Positions 17,804 through 25,430 of a stretch of DNA of 64,000 bases are shown here, piece after piece; position 1 is the first letter of the stretch; every line of letters begins with the position of its first letter. The translations under genes and the position numbers were made by a program. A model generated the notes under the pieces. That model searched no databases and had not been told where the DNA came from. It saw only the letters and a list, made by a program, of their open reading frames with translations. The DNA comes from CBDAQV01 sp965199335 (GTDB lineage Bacteria > Pseudomonadota > Alphaproteobacteria > CALMVH01): NCBI GenBank assembly GCA_965199335.1, contig CBDAQZ010000001.1, positions 124,001-188,000 of the forward strand, written 5' to 3'.

Positions 17804-18196
17804 ATGATGCCGATCGTGCAGGCAAGAACTTTGCGAAAGGAAATGACGCAAGCGGAGCGAAAGCTCTGGAAGCTTCTGCGTAGCAAGGTATTGGGAAACT
17901 GGAAATTTCGCAGGCAGCATCCTATCGGTCAGTACATCGCGGATTTTGTTTGTGTGCAGGCAAGGCTGATTGTCGAAGTCGATGGCGGGCAGCATAGTCA
18001 GAATTCTTATGATGCTGAACGTACCGCCTGGCTGGAGTCTTGCGGTTGGAACGTATTGCGTTTCTGGAATAATGAAGTGATGCAAAATGCCGACGGTGTT
18101 ATTGAAACGATCGGACTGCATTTGAATTCACCCTCACCCTCCCGCTCCTACGGAACGGGTCCCTCCCTCTCCCATCGGGAGAGGGTCTCGAAATGA
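17804..18196 (+). CDS. DUF559 / Vsr-like endonuclease-fold protein, copy 1
   Basis: 130 aa. The core (ARTLRKEMTQAERKLWKLLR, then FRRQHPIGQYIADF and LIVEVDGGQH, then WNVLRFWNNEV) is the DUF559 family, related in fold to Vsr and other PD-(D/E)xK nucleases; the D of ADF, the E and D of VEVDG and the Q-H are the likely active site. Function is unproven. The final ~22 residues are encoded by the flanking palindromic repeat, and the TGA overlaps the rpiA ATG as ATGA. About 58 of roughly 100 core positions match copy 2 by hand alignment. There is no cognate methyltransferase or toxin partner. Start: ATG 17804, with a second ATG immediately after. Confidence 0.85.
   Translation: MMPIVQARTLRKEMTQAERKLWKLLRSKVLGNWKFRRQHPIGQYIADFVCVQARLIVEVDGGQHSQNSYDAERTAWLESCGWNVLRFWNNEVMQNADGVIETIGLHLNSPSPSRSYGTGPSLSHRERVSK
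18131..18185 (-). repeat. Palindromic repeat unit B, right flank of DUF559 gene 1
   Basis: Reverse complement of unit A with a few differences: tail CCCTCACCC, variable stem CCCG.../...CGGG (18141-18158), then hairpin CCCTCTCCC (18165-18173), ATC loop, GGGAGAGGG (18177-18185). Its GGGAGAGGG lies 7 bases before the rpiA ATG and can serve as that gene's ribosome binding site. Confidence 0.9.
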
Positions 18197-18882
18197 CCCA
18201 GGACGAAGCCAAGCAGGCGGCTGCCGAAGCCGCGTTGAAAGAGGTGCATGACGGCATGGTGGTCGGGCTGGGCACCGGTAGTACGGCCAAGGTGTTCGTG
18301 GCGGCGCTGATCGAGCGCGTCAAGCGCGAGAATTTGAAGCTGCTGGGCATCCCCACCTCCGAGGCGACGGCGCATCAGGCGGAGGCGGGCGGGATTCCGC
18401 TGACCGATTTCGCGCGCAATCCGACCATCGACGTGACCTTCGACGGCGCCGATATCGTCGACCTGAAAAGCTTCGCCATGCTCAAGGGCCTCGGCGGCGC
18501 ATTGCTGCGCGAGAAGATCGTGGCGCAGGCCAGCAAGCGGCTGGTCATCATGGTCGACCCGTCAAAGGTGCCGGCGCAGTTCGGGGGCATCGTACCGGTC
18601 GAGATCGTGCGCTTCGGGTTCGAGGCGACCCTGGGCCGGTTGCAGCAGATAGCGCCGCTGAAACTGCGTCCGGAAAAAGAGTCGGACCGCACATTCGTAA
18701 CGGATAACGGGAACTATATCGCCGATCTGGACCTTCCCATCATCGACGACCCGCAGGCGCTCCAGACGCGCCTGAAATCCATCGCGGGTGTGGTCGAAAC
18801 GGGATTGTTCATCGGCATGGCGCACACCATCATCATCGGCAGCGAGCAGGGAGCACAGGTGCTGGTTCGCCCGGCATCCTGA
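18193..18882 (+). CDS. rpiA: Ribose-5-phosphate isomerase A
   Basis: 229 aa. It interconverts ribose 5-phosphate and ribulose 5-phosphate, completing the pathway encoded upstream. Motifs: VVGLGTGSTA near residue 22, TFDGADIVD, GGALLREKIVA and VTDNGNYIADL. The start overlaps the DUF559 stop (ATGA), and the AGAGGG Shine-Dalgarno-like sequence comes from the palindromic repeat. Insertion of the element therefore seems to have supplied this gene's translation signals. Confidence 0.97.
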   Translation: MTQDEAKQAAAEAALKEVHDGMVVGLGTGSTAKVFVAALIERVKRENLKLLGIPTSEATAHQAEAGGIPLTDFARNPTIDVTFDGADIVDLKSFAMLKGLGGALLREKIVAQASKRLVIMVDPSKVPAQFGGIVPVEIVRFGFEATLGRLQQIAPLKLRPEKESDRTFVTDNGNYIADLDLPIIDDPQALQTRLKSIAGVVETGLFIGMAHTIIIGSEQGAQVLVRPAS

Positions 18883-18890
18883 TCGCCGAT

Positions 18891-21800
18891 TTGAAACACC
18901 ATCTCAGCCGCAAGCTGCTGCTGGAGCTGATAAGCCTGGCCGTCGTGTCGCTGGTCATCATGGCCGGCTTCGTGTTCTGGCGGCTATCGCGCGGACCGGT
19001 CAGCGTCGATTTCCTGCGGCCCGTGGTGCAGGCGCAGTTCCATGACCGGACCGACATGCACCTGTCCGTCGCGCATCTGCGCATCGACGCCCAGACATGG
19101 GATGCGCCGGTCACGGTCAGGATGGAAGACGTCGATATCAAAAATGAAAAAAAGGCGAAGCTGCTGTCCATCGCAGTGGCGCAGATATCCGTTTCACGCC
19201 GCGGCCTGTTCACCGGCAGCATCCATCCCGTCGCGTTCGATCTCGACAAGCCTGCCTTCCTGCTCGACAACGCGCCGCCTGAACCGGCGCAGGCGAAGGG
19301 TGGCGGGCCCAAGCCAGACAGCGACACCAACCTCAGGCGCGCCCACGATATTCTGGACGAGCTGGTCGACCCGAAACCGTTCAGTCGCTTTTCCGGCTGG
19401 GATCACTTGTCCGTCGGCGGCGGGTCGATTGCGTTGCAGCAGCCGTCGGGCCAGTTGATGCTTGTATCGGATCTGGCCGCACGGCTCGACCGTACGGCGG
19501 TGGGGCTGAAAGGGCAGTTGCACGGTGTACCCGTCGGGCAGGCGCAGGGTGAACTGATCGGCGCCATCGAATTGAATCGGGGTGAAAAGGGCAGTGTGTC
19601 CTTCCACAGCAGCGCGATCCCGCTCTCCGCTTTCGGCCTGCTGCCATCGCTGGCCGATCTGCAAAAGGATACCGTACCGGTCGAGGCGACGCTGGCCGCC
19701 ACTTTCGGCGGCGTGGAACTTGCCGATGCGCGGCTGGACGTGATCCTGGGCAAGGGCCAGATCGTCTACCAGCCGACGATACCGCAGCCGGTTGATATCG
19801 CGGGTGGCAAGGCGCAGCTACTCTATCAGGCAAATCCCGAACATGCCGAACTGCACGGCCTAGAACTGGATCTGGGCGGCCCGCATCTAACGGCGGAAGG
19901 CAAAGCCGACACCAAAGGCGGCGTGATGACCGCTGCGATCGATGCTGCCGTGTATGCGCTGAAGCTCGACGATTTCCCGCGTTACTGGCCCCAGGATGTT
20001 TCGCGCGGCGGCCGCAGATGGGTACTGTCGAACCTGTCCAAGGGAGTTGTGCAGAAAGCGACAATCCATGCCGAGGCGACCGCGCCGCGTAAAGATCCCG
20101 CCATGCTGGACATCGCCGCCGCCACCGGCACGATCGCCGTCAGCGGCGCCAATATTCATTATTTCGGTGAACTACCGCCGGTCCAGGATGCGAATGCCGA
20201 TATCGTCTACGATACGAAATCGATGACCATCGCCATGACCGGTGGCCACGCCAAGGATTTCGCGATCAAGGACGGCACCATAGTCCTGAGCGGGTTCGAC
20301 GCGCCCGACCAGGCGATCACCATCGATCTCGATCTGGCAGGACCGGTGGCAAGCGCGCTCGACATCATCAACCAGCCGCCGCTTGGCTATGCCAGCAAGG
20401 TGCAGATCGTGCCCGGCAACGTCGGCGGCACGGCTGAGACGCATCTCAAGATGGCGTTCCCGTTGCTGGACTCCCTCAAGGTCGACGATCTGGGACTGGT
20501 ATCGCGATCGCTGCTGCACGACGTATTGATCCCGAACGCGATCGGGCACATGACGGCAAGCTCCATCAACGGCATGCTGTATGCCGGAATGAAGGGAATG
20601 GAGCTGACGGGCAGGGCCTCGCTGCTGGATATACCGGCTGCGATCGACTACCGGCAGGATTTCGCAAAGAACGGCCCCAGCATCGCCACCTTCAGCGGCA
20701 GCCTGGATGGCCGCCAGCGCGACGAGCTGGGAATCGATTTCCCCGACCGGCTCAAGGGACCTGTCAACCTGTCCGGCAAATACAGTTCGCAGGGCAAGGA
20801 CGGCACGGTCGACATCGATGTCGACATGACCCCGGCGGATTTCAACATCGACGAGATCGCGTACCAGAAGCCGCCGGGTAAGCCGGGCAGCGCGAAGCTG
20901 GGTATCAAGCTGGCAGGCGGCGCGATCACCGCCATCGACCCGATCGCCGTCGAGGCTCCCGGGTTCTCCGCCGGCGGCTCCGCCGGCTTCGACCCCGATA
21001 CGAACAAGCTGTCGAGCCTGACGCTCGACCATCTGCGCGCCGATGAAACCGACATGACAATCACTATGGCGCCGATGCCGGAAGGCGGATCGAAGATCGA
21101 CCTGACGGGCAGTGAATTCGATGCACGCAAGTTCCTGCACAAGCGCCGTGAGAAGAAGACCACGACAGCTGCCGAAACCACGCCGCCCGTGCCGCTGGAG
21201 GTCGATGTGGACCTGGCGACTGTCAGGACATCGGATACCAAAACGCTGGCCAAGGTAAAGGGGCAGCTGGTGCTGATGGGCCGCAAATGGCATAGGGCCG
21301 ATTTCAGTGCCACGGCCGATGGCAAGGATATCCTGCTTTCCTACCTGCCGGATTCGAACGACGCCAATCCGTCCTATACGTTGCGCGCCAGTGCCAGCGA
21401 TGCCGGGGCGGCGTTCGCCGGCTTCGCGCTGACCGATTCCATCAAGGGCGGCATAATGACGATCGACGGCAAGAAGGCGGCTGCGACCGAGCAGCAGCCC
21501 GATCCGCCGCTGGCAGGCACGCTGGCGCTGACCGATTTCAGCCTGATCAACCCGCCCGGGTTCGCGCGGCTTTTCAACCTGCTGTCGGTCAGCGGCTTCG
21601 GTGACGCCGTGGCCAGTTCGGACATATTGTTCGATTCGCTGAAGGGCAAATTCGAGATCGACGATGCCGAGCTGCGGGTCAGCGACGGAAAGCTGGTAGG
21701 CAGCGCGATCGGCCTGACCATCGCCGGCACCGCCGACCGAGACGCGGGAACCCTGGACCTTCATGGTACCGCCGTGCCGGCCTATGGTGCCAACCGCATC

Positions 21801-21998
21801 ATCAACAAGATACCGGTGCTGGGTCCCTTGCTGACCGGGGGGGACGGGCAGGGCGTGTTCGCCGCCAGCTACAGCATCACCGGCCCCTACGAGAAACCCG
21901 ACGTCTCGATCAACCCGCTATCGGTGTTCGCGCCCGGCGTGCTGCGCGACCTGCTGTTCACGCCATCCGACCCGGAGATGGGGGCGCCGGCTAAATAG
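18891..21998 (+). CDS. AsmA/YhdP-like envelope protein (DUF3971 type)
   Basis: 1035 aa from a TTG at 18891, 8 bases after rpiA. One N-terminal membrane helix (LISLAVVSLVIMAGFVFW, about residues 13-30) is followed by a long periplasmic region of repeated beta-strand character, with a DUF3971-like middle (FPRYWPQDVSRGGRRWVLSNL) and an AsmA_2-like C terminus (GDAVASSDILFDSLKG; YGANRIINKIPVLGPLL). YhdP, TamB and AsmA relatives form bridge-like proteins that move phospholipid between inner and outer membranes, so that role is plausible. The Shine-Dalgarno is weak. The stop lies inside a perfect inverted repeat shared with the facing gene. Confidence 0.85.
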   Translation: MKHHLSRKLLLELISLAVVSLVIMAGFVFWRLSRGPVSVDFLRPVVQAQFHDRTDMHLSVAHLRIDAQTWDAPVTVRMEDVDIKNEKKAKLLSIAVAQISVSRRGLFTGSIHPVAFDLDKPAFLLDNAPPEPAQAKGGGPKPDSDTNLRRAHDILDELVDPKPFSRFSGWDHLSVGGGSIALQQPSGQLMLVSDLAARLDRTAVGLKGQLHGVPVGQAQGELIGAIELNRGEKGSVSFHSSAIPLSAFGLLPSLADLQKDTVPVEATLAATFGGVELADARLDVILGKGQIVYQPTIPQPVDIAGGKAQLLYQANPEHAELHGLELDLGGPHLTAEGKADTKGGVMTAAIDAAVYALKLDDFPRYWPQDVSRGGRRWVLSNLSKGVVQKATIHAEATAPRKDPAMLDIAAATGTIAVSGANIHYFGELPPVQDANADIVYDTKSMTIAMTGGHAKDFAIKDGTIVLSGFDAPDQAITIDLDLAGPVASALDIINQPPLGYASKVQIVPGNVGGTAETHLKMAFPLLDSLKVDDLGLVSRSLLHDVLIPNAIGHMTASSINGMLYAGMKGMELTGRASLLDIPAAIDYRQDFAKNGPSIATFSGSLDGRQRDELGIDFPDRLKGPVNLSGKYSSQGKDGTVDIDVDMTPADFNIDEIAYQKPPGKPGSAKLGIKLAGGAITAIDPIAVEAPGFSAGGSAGFDPDTNKLSSLTLDHLRADETDMTITMAPMPEGGSKIDLTGSEFDARKFLHKRREKKTTTAAETTPPVPLEVDVDLATVRTSDTKTLAKVKGQLVLMGRKWHRADFSATADGKDILLSYLPDSNDANPSYTLRASASDAGAAFAGFALTDSIKGGIMTIDGKKAAATEQQPDPPLAGTLALTDFSLINPPGFARLFNLLSVSGFGDAVASSDILFDSLKGKFEIDDAELRVSDGKLVGSAIGLTIAGTADRDAGTLDLHGTAVPAYGANRIINKIPVLGPLLTGGDGQGVFAASYSITGPYEKPDVSINPLSVFAPGVLRDLLFTPSDPEMGAPAK

Positions 21999-22030
21999 AC
22001 CTCTCCCATGGGGAGAGGTCTATTTAGCCG
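21988..22030. terminator. Perfect inverted repeat between convergent genes (probable bidirectional terminator)
   Basis: Two exactly complementary 20-base arms (21988-22007 and 22011-22030) around a 3-base ATG loop. The core CCTCTCCC/GGGAGAGG is the same hairpin as in the DUF559-linked repeats. Because the arms extend into both genes, both proteins end in Ala-Lys-stop encoded by mirror-image bases. AT-rich TAAATAGA/TCTATTTA flanks could act as U-tracts in either direction. Confidence 0.75.
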
Positions 22031-22727
22031 ATTCCGCCAACCGTCGCACCGCCTCCGCCACCAAGACTCTCCGCTTCTCGACCATCGGCGCGTTTCTTTC
22101 GCGCAGGCGATTCACAAGCGCCGGATCGGCGATGCGCGGCGAGCCGCAGGGGAAGGGCGGTTGCGGATCGTATTCCACGAAGAGCTGGATTTCCTCGGCA
22201 ACGGCACGGCCATGCAGTTCGGCCGCGATGGTCAGGGCGACATCGATGCCGGCGGTTACGCCGCCGCCCGTGATGCGGTTGCGATCTGTTACCGTACGCT
22301 CGTGTATGGGAACGGCGCCGAAGGCAGGCAGGAAATCCATCGCCAGCCAATGCGTCGCAGCCCTGTAGCCATCCAGCAGGCCGGCTGCGCCAAGCAACAG
22401 CGCGCCGGTGCACACGGCGGTGACATAGCGCGCCCCGGCGGCCTGTTCGCTCAGGAACGACATCAGCTGTTCGTTACCCAGATTATCGTCGACGCCTGGC
22501 GAACCGCCGGGCACGAACAGGATGTCGGAGCGCGGCGCGGTGGCGAAGGTCGTATCGGGCAGCAGCGTCAGCCCATGCTGAGTACGAACCGGAGCTAGCG
22601 TTTCGGCAATCAGGGTGATCGTCGTACCCGGCATGCGTGCGAAGATTTCGTACGGGCCGGTAAAATCCAGCTGCGTCATGCCGGCGAACATGACCATGCC
22701 GATGATAGTTTTTTCGGGTGCGCTCAT
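22020..22727 (-). CDS. DJ-1/PfpI-family protein (isonitrile hydratase-like)
   Basis: 235 aa. Class I glutamine amidotransferase-like fold, closest in layout to InhA isonitrile hydratase and the N-terminal domains of GlxA-type regulators: FAGMTQLDFTGPYEIF, ILFVPGGSPGVDD and the nucleophile elbow VTAVCTGALLLGAAGLL (Cys near residue 105). There is no C-terminal AraC domain, so it is the stand-alone enzyme form. TGGGVTAGIDVALTI is also typical. The substrate is unknown. The stop lies in the palindrome shared with the AsmA-like gene. Confidence 0.88.
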   Translation of the reverse strand: MSAPEKTIIGMVMFAGMTQLDFTGPYEIFARMPGTTITLIAETLAPVRTQHGLTLLPDTTFATAPRSDILFVPGGSPGVDDNLGNEQLMSFLSEQAAGARYVTAVCTGALLLGAAGLLDGYRAATHWLAMDFLPAFGAVPIHERTVTDRNRITGGGVTAGIDVALTIAAELHGRAVAEEIQLFVEYDPQPPFPCGSPRIADPALVNRLRERNAPMVEKRRVLVAEAVRRLAESAK

Positions 22728-22742
22728 AACGCGATCCTATCA

Positions 22743-22863
22743 CCTCTCCCTGTGGGAGAGGTCAGCCATTTCGCAAGAAATGGATGGGTGAGGGGCTAAC
22801 GGATGGTTCGGCGAGCCCCTCACCCGCCCGGCTATGCCATTCGACCTCTCCCACGGGGAGAGG
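22743..22863. repeat. Gene-less inverted pair of the DUF559-linked repeat (REPIN-like)
   Basis: Unit 1 (22743-22796): CCTCTCCC, TGT, GGGAGAGG, then a perfect CCATTTC/GAAATGG stem with GCAA loop, then GGGTGAGGGGC. Unit 2 (22815-22863) is inverted: GCCCCTCACCC, a degenerate stem, then CCTCTCCC, ACG, GGGAGAGG. Only 18 bases separate the tails. The order hairpin-tail-tail-hairpin equals that around the two DUF559 genes. Confidence 0.85.
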
Positions 22864-22880
22864 TCATTTTAGGCATCTAT

Positions 22881-23276
22881 TTACGAGCTGCAGCAGCCGC
22901 CGGCGTTTGATTCGCCAGACTTCTCGGCGGTGCTGAAGCTTTCGCCGCAGCCGCAGCCACCGGTCTTGTTCGGGTTCTCGAACACGAACGACTGCTCGTA
23001 CTCGTTAGACTTGAAGTCCAGTTCCGAGCCGATGATGTACATGATCGCGCTGGGCTCGATGAACAGCTTTACGCCCTGGTCCTCCACCACTTCCTCGTCC
23101 TCGCGCTGGGTCTTGGCGAATTCCATCGCGTAGGCGAGGCCGGAGCAGCCCTTGGAACGGACGCCGACGCGCAGGCCGATCGCATCGGGGGCCTGGGCGG
23201 CCATAAGCGTCTTGATCTGTTCCGCGGCGGCAGGGGTCAGGGTCAGGGCCTTCGGGGCAGGTGAGCGCATATCCAT
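22881..23276 (-). CDS. sufA: A-type iron-sulfur carrier protein (SufA/ErpA family)
   Basis: 131 aa from the ATG at 23276; the frame is open upstream, but the family sequence begins here. A-type carriers receive Fe-S clusters from the SufBCD scaffold and pass them to apoproteins. The three cluster cysteines are C44 (SKGCSGLAY) and C108/C110 (GGCGCGESF). The C-terminal extension ends in CCSS, adding two cysteines not usual in the family. It is the last gene of the suf operon, 11 bases after sufT. Confidence 0.93.
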   Translation of the reverse strand: MDMRSPAPKALTLTPAAAEQIKTLMAAQAPDAIGLRVGVRSKGCSGLAYAMEFAKTQREDEEVVEDQGVKLFIEPSAIMYIIGSELDFKSNEYEQSFVFENPNKTGGCGCGESFSTAEKSGESNAGGCCSS

Positions 23277-23287
23277 GGTTCTTCTCC

Positions 23288-23689
23288 TCAGTACATGTTC
23301 AGTTGCAATTTGGCGGTATCGGCCATACGAGCGGGATTCCACTCCGGGTCCCATACCAGTTCGACTTCCACGTTGCCGATGCCATCGGCGGCAGCGACGG
23401 CGTCGCGCACCATTCCGGGCATTTCGCCTGCTACCGGGCAGCCCGGCGCGGTCAGCGACATCGTTATACTTATATCAGACACCGCAGGGTCCGTCTCGGT
23501 TCCCGTGATGTCTACAGTGTATATAAGACCGAGTTCGTAAATGTTAACCGGTATCTCCGGGTCATAGACGGTCCGCATCGCCTTCGCGACCGCTGGCCAG
23601 GCCGGGTGATCCCGTGGCGCCACGACCTGCGGCGGCTCGGCCTCGGGCATGTCGTCGATCGGGGCTGCGGTGGTTTCCTGGTTTTCCAT
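23288..23689 (-). CDS. sufT: SUF-system DUF59 (MIP18-like) protein SufT
   Basis: 133 aa. The DUF59/MIP18 domain includes DPEIPVNIYELGLIY (43-57) and the reactive cysteine in LTAPGCPVAGEM (C84), after an acidic, Pro-rich ~25-residue N-terminal extension. SufT proteins assist Fe-S cluster maturation, perhaps in cluster transfer, by a mechanism not settled. Its ATG overlaps the sufU stop region by one base, so the two are co-translated. Confidence 0.92.
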   Translation of the reverse strand: MENQETTAAPIDDMPEAEPPQVVAPRDHPAWPAVAKAMRTVYDPEIPVNIYELGLIYTVDITGTETDPAVSDISITMSLTAPGCPVAGEMPGMVRDAVAAADGIGNVEVELVWDPEWNPARMADTAKLQLNMY

Positions 23690-24165
23690 CAGTCTGTTTC
23701 TTCCGAACTGGCCTGGCCCGCGCCATCAAGGGCGGCCTTCATCGTGTGCCATGACAAGGTAGCGCATTTGACGCGCACCGGGAACTGGCGGACACCCGCG
23801 ATCACTTCCAGATAGGCCAGATCGTCGGCGCTGACATCCTTGCCGGGGGCGTCGCCGCTGGTGCACAGGGCGTGGAAGGCGTGGAACAGCGATTCGGCCT
23901 CGGGCCCTGTCTTGCCCTTCAGCAATTCGGTCATAATCGACGCCGACGCCATCGAGATCGCGCAGCCATTGCCGGTGAAGGCGATGCCGTCGATCGTGCC
24001 AGCGTCGTCCAATTTCAATTCGACGTTGAACTCATCACCGCACAGGGGGTTACGGCCTTGCGCGTGGCGATTGGCGCCCGTTAGCTTGGCACGGTTGCGG
24101 GGATTCTTGCCGTGATCCAGGATCACGTCCTGGTACAGATCGCGCAGGTCGGTCGCCTCGATCAT
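23689..24165 (-). CDS. sufU: SufU/IscU-type Fe-S assembly protein (sulfur acceptor for SufS)
   Basis: 158 aa. Conserved cysteines: C42 (NPLCGDE), C68 (GNGCAIS) and C134 (VKCATLSW), with D44. In SufU proteins these with Asp bind zinc, and the protein takes persulfide sulfur from SufS. The spacing with an ~18-residue insertion between the second and third Cys fits SufU better than IscU. There is no SufE in the operon, consistent with SufU serving as activator. The ATG overlaps the sufS stop by 4 bases. Confidence 0.92.
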   Translation of the reverse strand: MIEATDLRDLYQDVILDHGKNPRNRAKLTGANRHAQGRNPLCGDEFNVELKLDDAGTIDGIAFTGNGCAISMASASIMTELLKGKTGPEAESLFHAFHALCTSGDAPGKDVSADDLAYLEVIAGVRQFPVRVKCATLSWHTMKAALDGAGQASSEETD

Positions 24166-25430
24166 CCGAAGATCTCGCGCACTTTTTCCAACGCCGATGC
24201 CAGTACGTCGATTTCTTCCTGGGTGTTGTACAGGCCCAGCGAGGCACGGGCGGTCGCCGCGATGCCCAAGCGGTCCATCAGCGGCTGGGCGCAGTGATGG
24301 CCGACGCGTATGGCGACGCTGGCGATGTTGTCGACGACGGTGCCGATATCGTGCGCGTGAATACCGTCCATGGTGAAGGACACCAGTCCTGCCTTGTCCT
24401 TGGCGGTGCCGTAGATCTTCAGACCCGGCACATGCGACAGCCGGGCGGTCATGTATTTCAGCAGCCCGTCCTCGTAGTCTGCGACGGCCTGGCGCCCCAG
24501 CCCCTCGATGTAATCGATCGCGGCGGCAAGGCCCACGGCCTCGGCGATTGCGGGGGTGCCGGCTTCGAAACGGCCGGGCGGTTTCTTGAACGTGGTCTTG
24601 GCGAAGGTCACGCGCTCGATCATGTCGCCGCCGCCCTGGTAGGGCGACATTTTCTCCAGCTGCGCATATTTGCCGTACAGCACGCCGATGCCGGTCGGGC
24701 CGTAAAGCTTGTGGCCGGAGAAGACGAAGAAATCACAGCCCAGCGCCTGCACGTCGATCGGCATGTGCACGACCGACTGGCAGCCGTCCAGCAGCACGGG
24801 GATGTTGTGCGCGTGCGCCAGCTTGACGATCTCGCGTACCGGCATGATCGTGCCCAGCGCGTTCGACATGTGGCTGACGGCGACCAGCTTGGTGCGCGGA
24901 CCGATCAGCTTCTCGAACGCCTCCATGTCAAGCATGCCGGTGTCGTCGATCGGCGCGACCTTGATCTCGATCCCGCGCTCGGCCTTCAGCAACTGCCACG
25001 GCACGATGTTGGCGTGATGCTCCAGCTCGGTCAGCAGCACCTCGTCGCCCTTGCCCAGGAACTTGCGCCCCCAGCTGGCGGCGACCAAATTGATGGATTC
25101 GGTGGCGTTGCGCGTGAACACGATCTCGTCGGCGCTGGCGGCGTTGATGAAGCGGGCGACCTTGGCGCGCGCCTGCTCGAACAGCTCGGTCGATTTCTGC
25201 GACAGGTAGTGAACGCCGCGATGGATGTTGGCGTAGTCGTGGCTCAGCACGTTGGTCATCGCGTCCAGCACCGCCTGCGGTTTCTGCGCCGATGCGGCGC
25301 TGTCAAGGAACACCAGCGGACGATTGTAGACCTTGCGCGACAGGATCGGGAAATCGGCGCGCACGCGTTCGACGTCGAACGAATTGTGACCCAGATGCGG
25401 GATTTTCTTGGCAGCCATGGCGGTCATCAT
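24162..25430 (-). CDS. sufS: Cysteine desulfurase SufS
   Basis: 422 aa from the ATG at 25430, which overlaps the sufD stop as ATGA. PLP enzyme that takes sulfur from cysteine for cluster assembly. PLP lysine K241 is in FSGHKLYGPTG and the catalytic cysteine C380 in VGHHCAQP; FLDSAASAQKP and FTRNATESINLVA are also typical. Upstream in-frame codons would run into sufD and show no homology. The usual partner, SufU, follows directly. Confidence 0.97.
   Translation of the reverse strand: MMTAMAAKKIPHLGHNSFDVERVRADFPILSRKVYNRPLVFLDSAASAQKPQAVLDAMTNVLSHDYANIHRGVHYLSQKSTELFEQARAKVARFINAASADEIVFTRNATESINLVAASWGRKFLGKGDEVLLTELEHHANIVPWQLLKAERGIEIKVAPIDDTGMLDMEAFEKLIGPRTKLVAVSHMSNALGTIMPVREIVKLAHAHNIPVLLDGCQSVVHMPIDVQALGCDFFVFSGHKLYGPTGIGVLYGKYAQLEKMSPYQGGGDMIERVTFAKTTFKKPPGRFEAGTPAIAEAVGLAAAIDYIEGLGRQAVADYEDGLLKYMTARLSHVPGLKIYGTAKDKAGLVSFTMDGIHAHDIGTVVDNIASVAIRVGHHCAQPLMDRLGIAATARASLGLYNTQEEIDVLASALEKVREIFG

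Larger units (their letters stand above)
17741..18185 (+). mobile_element. Putative DUF559 element 1: gene between inverted palindromic units
   Basis: Two ~56-base units in inverted orientation enclose 334 bases that hold little but the DUF559 gene. Outer hairpins are CCCTCTCCC/GGGAGAGGG and the GTGAGGG tails face inwards. The whole lies between pgl and rpiA, which the surrounding operon spacing suggests were originally adjacent. Treating it as mobile is inference from the second, similarly built copy at 26769-27203 and the gene-less pair at 22743-22863. Confidence 0.6.

Noticed and set aside
17741..18185. CRISPR array or restriction-modification locus around DUF559 gene 1
   Set aside because: Only two inverted palindromic units, no regular direct spacers, and no methyltransferase or cas gene nearby.
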